64,000 bases of DNA from JAICYJ01 sp963797565 (lineage in GTDB: Bacteria; Actinomycetota; Thermoleophilia; Gaiellales; JAICJC01): the NCBI GenBank assembly GCA_963797565.1, contig CAWCPM010000015.1, positions 186,001-250,000 of the forward strand. The letters are read 5' to 3'. A program made the translations under genes and the position numbers. The notes under the pieces are model-generated. The model saw nothing but the letters and a program-made list of their open reading frames with translations, searched no databases and was not told the origin of the DNA. Shown here piece by piece: positions 60,945 to 64,000 of this stretch. Every line of letters starts with the position of its first letter. Position 1 is the stretch's first letter.

Positions 60945-61580
60945 ATGGGGCTCTACACACGCGTGGGCAAGCGAGCGCTGGACGTGACCGGTGCCGGCCT
61001 GATGGCCGTCGTCACGGCACCCGTGATGGGCGTGATCGCCGTCGCCCTGTGGCGGACCCAGGGCCGCCCGATCCTGTTCACCCAGCAGCGCGTCGGCCGC
61101 GACGACCGCGAGTTCACCATCTACAAGTTCCGCACCATGATCCGCGGCGCCTCCGCCCAGGGCGCCGGCCTCTGGTTCGAGCGCAACGACCCCCGCATCA
61201 CCCCGCTCGGCTCGTGGCTGCGCGCCTCCTCGCTGGACGAGCTGCCGCAGCTCTGGAACGTGATCCGGGGGGACATGTCGCTGGTCGGCCCGCGACCCAA
61301 GCCGCGTGAGCTGATCGACCGCTACCGCAGCCACTACCTGGAAACGCTGGCCGTCCGGCCCGGCCTCAGCCACCTGCCGGGGGTCTCCGGCCGCAACACC
61401 CTGCGCCGGTCGCAGATGATCGATCTCGACCAGCGGTACGTCCGCGACATCACCCTGGGCGGCGACCTGCGCCTGCTGCTGCGCACCGTCCCCGTCGTCC
61501 TGTTCCGCCACGGCTTCGACGCCGAGAACGAGAGCGAGCAGTGGGTCGAGGACGTGCCCCCGGACGGTTACCTCGCGTGA
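60945..61580 (+). CDS. Initiating sugar-phosphate transferase (PglC/WcaJ-like)
   Basis: 211 residues. A short hydrophobic start (about 10-35) forms the re-entrant helix, then FTQQRVGRDDREFTIYKFRTM, SSLDELPQLWNVIRGDMSLVGPRPKP and the C-terminal LRPGLSH-like segment define the family. It loads the first sugar phosphate on undecaprenyl phosphate. TAGAAT (60931-60936) lies 8 nt before ATG 60945. The following gene starts inside its stop. Confidence 0.93.
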   Translation: MGLYTRVGKRALDVTGAGLMAVVTAPVMGVIAVALWRTQGRPILFTQQRVGRDDREFTIYKFRTMIRGASAQGAGLWFERNDPRITPLGSWLRASSLDELPQLWNVIRGDMSLVGPRPKPRELIDRYRSHYLETLAVRPGLSHLPGVSGRNTLRRSQMIDLDQRYVRDITLGGDLRLLLRTVPVVLFRHGFDAENESEQWVEDVPPDGYLA

Positions 61581-62539
61581 GCGGCTGGCTGTCGCCGGCC
61601 GAGTACGCCGACGAGTGGCGTCGCCTGGGCGACGGCGATCCCTACTACCGCCCAGAGTTCCTCGCCGCCGCCGCGCTGGCCGAGGATGCGGAGCCGGCCG
61701 GGTTCTCGCATGACGGCGTGCTGTACCCGTTCCTCGTCCGCCCCCTGCCCGACGGTCGCTGCGACCTGACCAGCGCCTACGGCTTCGCCGGCCCCTCCGC
61801 CGCCGGCGACTGGCGCGCCGCCTTCCGTGCCGCCTGCACCGAGCGCGGCGTCGTGTCCGAGTTCATCCGCTTCCACCCGGTGCGCCAGAACCAGCGCTTC
61901 GCCGGCGACGATGTGGCCCTGACCCACGTCCAGGAGATGATCGTGCTCGACCTGGACGGCGACGACGACGAGCTGGTACGCCGGATGGTGCCGCAGGCCC
62001 GCAACAAGCTGCGAAAGGCGGTCCGCCGCGGCGTCACGGTCAGCGCCAGCCGTAACCTGGAGCGTTTCTGGGGGCTCTACACCGACGCCATGCGCGGCCT
62101 CGGCGCGGATGGCGGTTATCTGTTCCCGCTCGCCTACTTCGAGGCCCTGGACGCGCTCGGCGACGGCCTGCTGATGCTGGACGCAGGCTCCGCCGCCGCC
62201 CTGTTTCTGTGCGGCGCCGGCGCCATGCACTACTTCCTCTCGGCCTCCACCGACGAGGGCCGCCGCAGCGCCGCCACCAACCTCGTCATCCATGAGGCCA
62301 TGCGGATCGCACGAGACAGCGGCCTCGCCGTCCTCAACCTGGGCGGCGGCCTGCGCGAGGGCGACGCCCTGCACGGCTTCAAGTGCTCGTTCGGCCCCGG
62401 CCGCGCCCCCTACTACGTGGGCTCGGCGATCCATGACCAGGCTGCCTACGATCGTCTCTGCGAGCGGGCCGGCGTCGATCCCGCCGACGCGTACTTCCCC
62501 GCCTACCGCCGGCCTGCGGCGGTCGCCGCGGACGGCTGA
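61577..62539 (+). CDS. FemAB/GNAT-like acyltransferase domain protein
   Basis: 320 residues, GTG 61577 overlapping the transferase stop by GTGA. RNKLRKAVRRGVTV and LFLCGAGAMHYFLSASTDEGRRSAATNLVIHEAMRIARDSGLAVLNLGGG fit the FemAB-like acetyltransferase class (GNAT fold) found in polysaccharide loci. It probably attaches an amino acid or acyl group to a sugar. The donor is unknown. Confidence 0.78.
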   Translation: MSGWLSPAEYADEWRRLGDGDPYYRPEFLAAAALAEDAEPAGFSHDGVLYPFLVRPLPDGRCDLTSAYGFAGPSAAGDWRAAFRAACTERGVVSEFIRFHPVRQNQRFAGDDVALTHVQEMIVLDLDGDDDELVRRMVPQARNKLRKAVRRGVTVSASRNLERFWGLYTDAMRGLGADGGYLFPLAYFEALDALGDGLLMLDAGSAAALFLCGAGAMHYFLSASTDEGRRSAATNLVIHEAMRIARDSGLAVLNLGGGLREGDALHGFKCSFGPGRAPYYVGSAIHDQAAYDRLCERAGVDPADAYFPAYRRPAAVAADG

Positions 62540-62554
62540 TCCTATGATTCGCCC

Positions 62555-63700
62555 GTGATCGGACTGCTCCAGATCCTGTTCTGGGCCTCGCTGGCTGCGC
62601 TGGTCTGGACGCACCTCGGCTACCCGCTGTTCGTGGCCGCCTGGTCGCGCCTGCGCCCCTGGCCGGTAGCCAAGGCCGATGTGCTGCCCACGGTCAGCCT
62701 GATCATCCCCGCCTACAACGAACAGGACGTGATCGAGGCCAAGCTCGAGAACGCTCTGGAGCTCGACTACCCCCGCGACCGGCTCGAGATCGTCGTCACC
62801 TCCGACGCCTCCACCGACGCCACGCACGAGATCGTCCGCCGCTACGCCGACCGCGGCGTGCGCCTGCTGGTTTGCGACCGCGGCGGCAAGGTCGCCGCCC
62901 AGGATCGGGCCGTGCGCGAGACCACCGGGGAGGTGGTGGCCTTCGGCGACGCCAACGTCCGCTGGGACCCCGACGCCCTGCTCGAGATCGTGAAGCCGTT
63001 CGCCGACCCGCGCGTGGGCATGGCCTGCGGCTACGTGCGCCTGGTCAACCCGGAGGGCGGCACCAACCAGGAGGGCCTCTACTGGCGCTACGAGATGTGG
63101 CTGCGAGAGCGAGAGTCGCGTGTGCACTCCATCACAGGCTCAAACGGCGCCATCTACGCCGTCCGCCGCGACGCCTACCGCGAGGTCGACCCCCGCTTCG
63201 GCCACGACATGTCCTTCCCGTACCTGATGGTGCAGAACGGCTACCGGGCCGTCTACGAGCCTGATGCGCGCGGCGTCGAGAGCATGACCACCGATATCGA
63301 GGACGAGTTCCGCCGCAAGGTGCGCATGTTCGAGCACGCCTGGCTGATGCTGTTCCGCGGGCACATGTTCGGCCTGCGCAGGCTGGGGCTGACCTACTGG
63401 ATCGAGCTGGTCTCGCACCGCCTGCTGCGCTACTGGAGCGGGCCGCTGCACATCGTGCTGCTGGTCACCAGTGCGCTGCTGGCCACCCAGGGCTGGATCT
63501 ATGCGGCCGTGCTGGCGCTGCAGCTGGCCGGGCTGGCGATGGCCGCGCTCTCGATCGCCACCGGCGGCCGTTTCCGCCCGCTGCGGGTGCTGCACTACTA
63601 CCTGCTGGTGACCCTGGCCACGGTGATCGCGCTGACGGGCTACCTGCGCCGCGGCGTCCCCGCCACCTGGGACAAGGCCGCCGGCTCCCGCATCACTTAG
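62555..63700 (+). CDS. Glycosyltransferase family 2, membrane-bound
   Basis: 381 residues. Helix 1 (5-28) is followed by the GT-A domain: VSLIIPAYNEQDVIEAKLENAL, TSDASTDATHEIV (nucleotide Asp), FGDANVRWDPDAL and GSNGAIYAVRR, then three C-terminal helices. The layout is like processive or exporting synthases, but the QxxRW motif is not seen (RRKVRMFEHAW occupies the place). TATGAT (62543-62548) lies 6 nt before GTG 62555. Confidence 0.9.
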   Translation: MIGLLQILFWASLAALVWTHLGYPLFVAAWSRLRPWPVAKADVLPTVSLIIPAYNEQDVIEAKLENALELDYPRDRLEIVVTSDASTDATHEIVRRYADRGVRLLVCDRGGKVAAQDRAVRETTGEVVAFGDANVRWDPDALLEIVKPFADPRVGMACGYVRLVNPEGGTNQEGLYWRYEMWLRERESRVHSITGSNGAIYAVRRDAYREVDPRFGHDMSFPYLMVQNGYRAVYEPDARGVESMTTDIEDEFRRKVRMFEHAWLMLFRGHMFGLRRLGLTYWIELVSHRLLRYWSGPLHIVLLVTSALLATQGWIYAAVLALQLAGLAMAALSIATGGRFRPLRVLHYYLLVTLATVIALTGYLRRGVPATWDKAAGSRIT

Positions 63701-64000
63701 ACAGCCTGCGCCGCACCAGGTAGGGCACCTCGCGTCCCCGCTCGCGCCACACGTGCAGCACCGTGAAGTGCCACAGCTTCACCGACCAGTTGTGCGCCAG
63801 GTAGGCGGCCGCGGGGACGCGCGGCGGCGTGCTGCCCGAGGCCGGTCTGGTACCCGTGGCGCTCGAGCTCGGCGCCGGCGATCGACTCGAACAGCGCGAT
63901 GTCGGAGCGCGACATCTGCCGCCGCCACTTGCCCACCGAGCCGGCGCTGATGCCAGCGTAGAGCTCGCGGAACCACGCCGCCTGCCCGGCCGCGATCAGC
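63693..64000 (-). CDS. Sulfotransferase family protein, C-terminal part, one frame break
   Basis: The 5' end lies beyond the window. The visible part reads WFRELYAGISAGSVGKWRRQMSRSDIALFESIAGAELERHGYQT, the well-known end of PAPS sulfotransferases, then continues as PPRVPAAAYLAHNWSVKLWHFTVLHVWRERGREVPYLVRRRLSK in another frame. Deleting one of the three C at 63835-63837 joins them. It would sulfate a surface sugar or lipid. Its stop overlaps the convergent glycosyltransferase end by 8 nt. Confidence 0.72.

Overview
The window is ordinary chromosomal DNA of very high GC content from a Gram-positive-type actinobacterium. The best guess is class Thermoleophilia (Solirubrobacterales/Gaiellales); that is an inference from gene content, not from a marker gene. 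Supporting points are the futalosine menaquinone route (mqnE, mqnA, mqnC), a Bacillus-like Rieske / short cytochrome b / subunit IV-cytochrome c complex, heme synthesis through hemB-hemL, GDP-heptose genes in an actinobacterial setting, and a strong habit of leaderless transcription. There is no rRNA, CRISPR array, prophage or complete insertion sequence. One tRNA gene, tRNA-Arg(CCT), is present.

Layout. 1-8 kb: SPFH/NfeD membrane pair, RNase D, an MFS exporter, an ECF sigma factor with zinc anti-sigma factor, an M20 peptidase, a small membrane protein, a 205-bp element with perfect 22-bp terminal inverted repeats, an aldo/keto reductase and tRNA-Arg. 8.5-12 kb: a polyamine/gamma-glutamyl catabolism locus (glutamine-synthetase-like ligase, aldehyde dehydrogenase and a divergent C26 hydrolase). 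12-14.6 kb: a NarL-type two-component operon with a degenerate kinase, a broken PfkB-type kinase and a lone receiver domain. 14.7-28 kb: mixed housekeeping and membrane genes (CDF transporter, HtrA, lipid kinase, ClpP-fold protease, phosphatase, GtrA, a glycosyltransferase-like protein, YmdB phosphodiesterase, a degenerate M23 protein, AI-2E family protein, XRE-TPR regulator). 28-31 kb: heme genes. 31-34 kb: LemA with two DUF3137-like proteins. 34-43.4 kb: a respiratory block with UbiD, QcrABC, UbiX, MenG, a polyprenyl diphosphate synthase, MqnE and MqnA. 43.4-49 kb: a PhoD-like phosphatase and two large polytopic proteins. 49-51.7 kb: MqnC, a SRPBCC protein and a methyltransferase. 51.7-64 kb: a surface-polysaccharide region (DedA, DegT aminotransferase, DUF354, Wzz-like protein, heptose kinase/isomerase/phosphatase, glycosyltransferases, initiating sugar-phosphate transferase, FemAB/GNAT-like protein and a sulfotransferase).

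Three patterns cut across the annotation. First, about thirty genes that lead a transcription unit have a TANNNT hexamer only 6-10 nt upstream of the start codon and no Shine-Dalgarno sequence. This is the signature of leaderless mRNAs, and it helps decide starts here. Genes inside operons instead use 4-nt ATGA/GTGA overlaps or clear Shine-Dalgarno sequences. Second, seven clear frame breaks in five genes, plus a probable eighth in a sixth, all have the sense of one extra base, usually a G or C in a short run; sequencing error is the simplest explanation, although real decay cannot be excluded. Third, two convergent intergenic regions share an identical 23-bp hairpin-bearing sequence and many CGTGAC motifs, and a sequence resembling the 205-bp element's end recurs at another stop codon. 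I see no clearly new defence or metabolic system.
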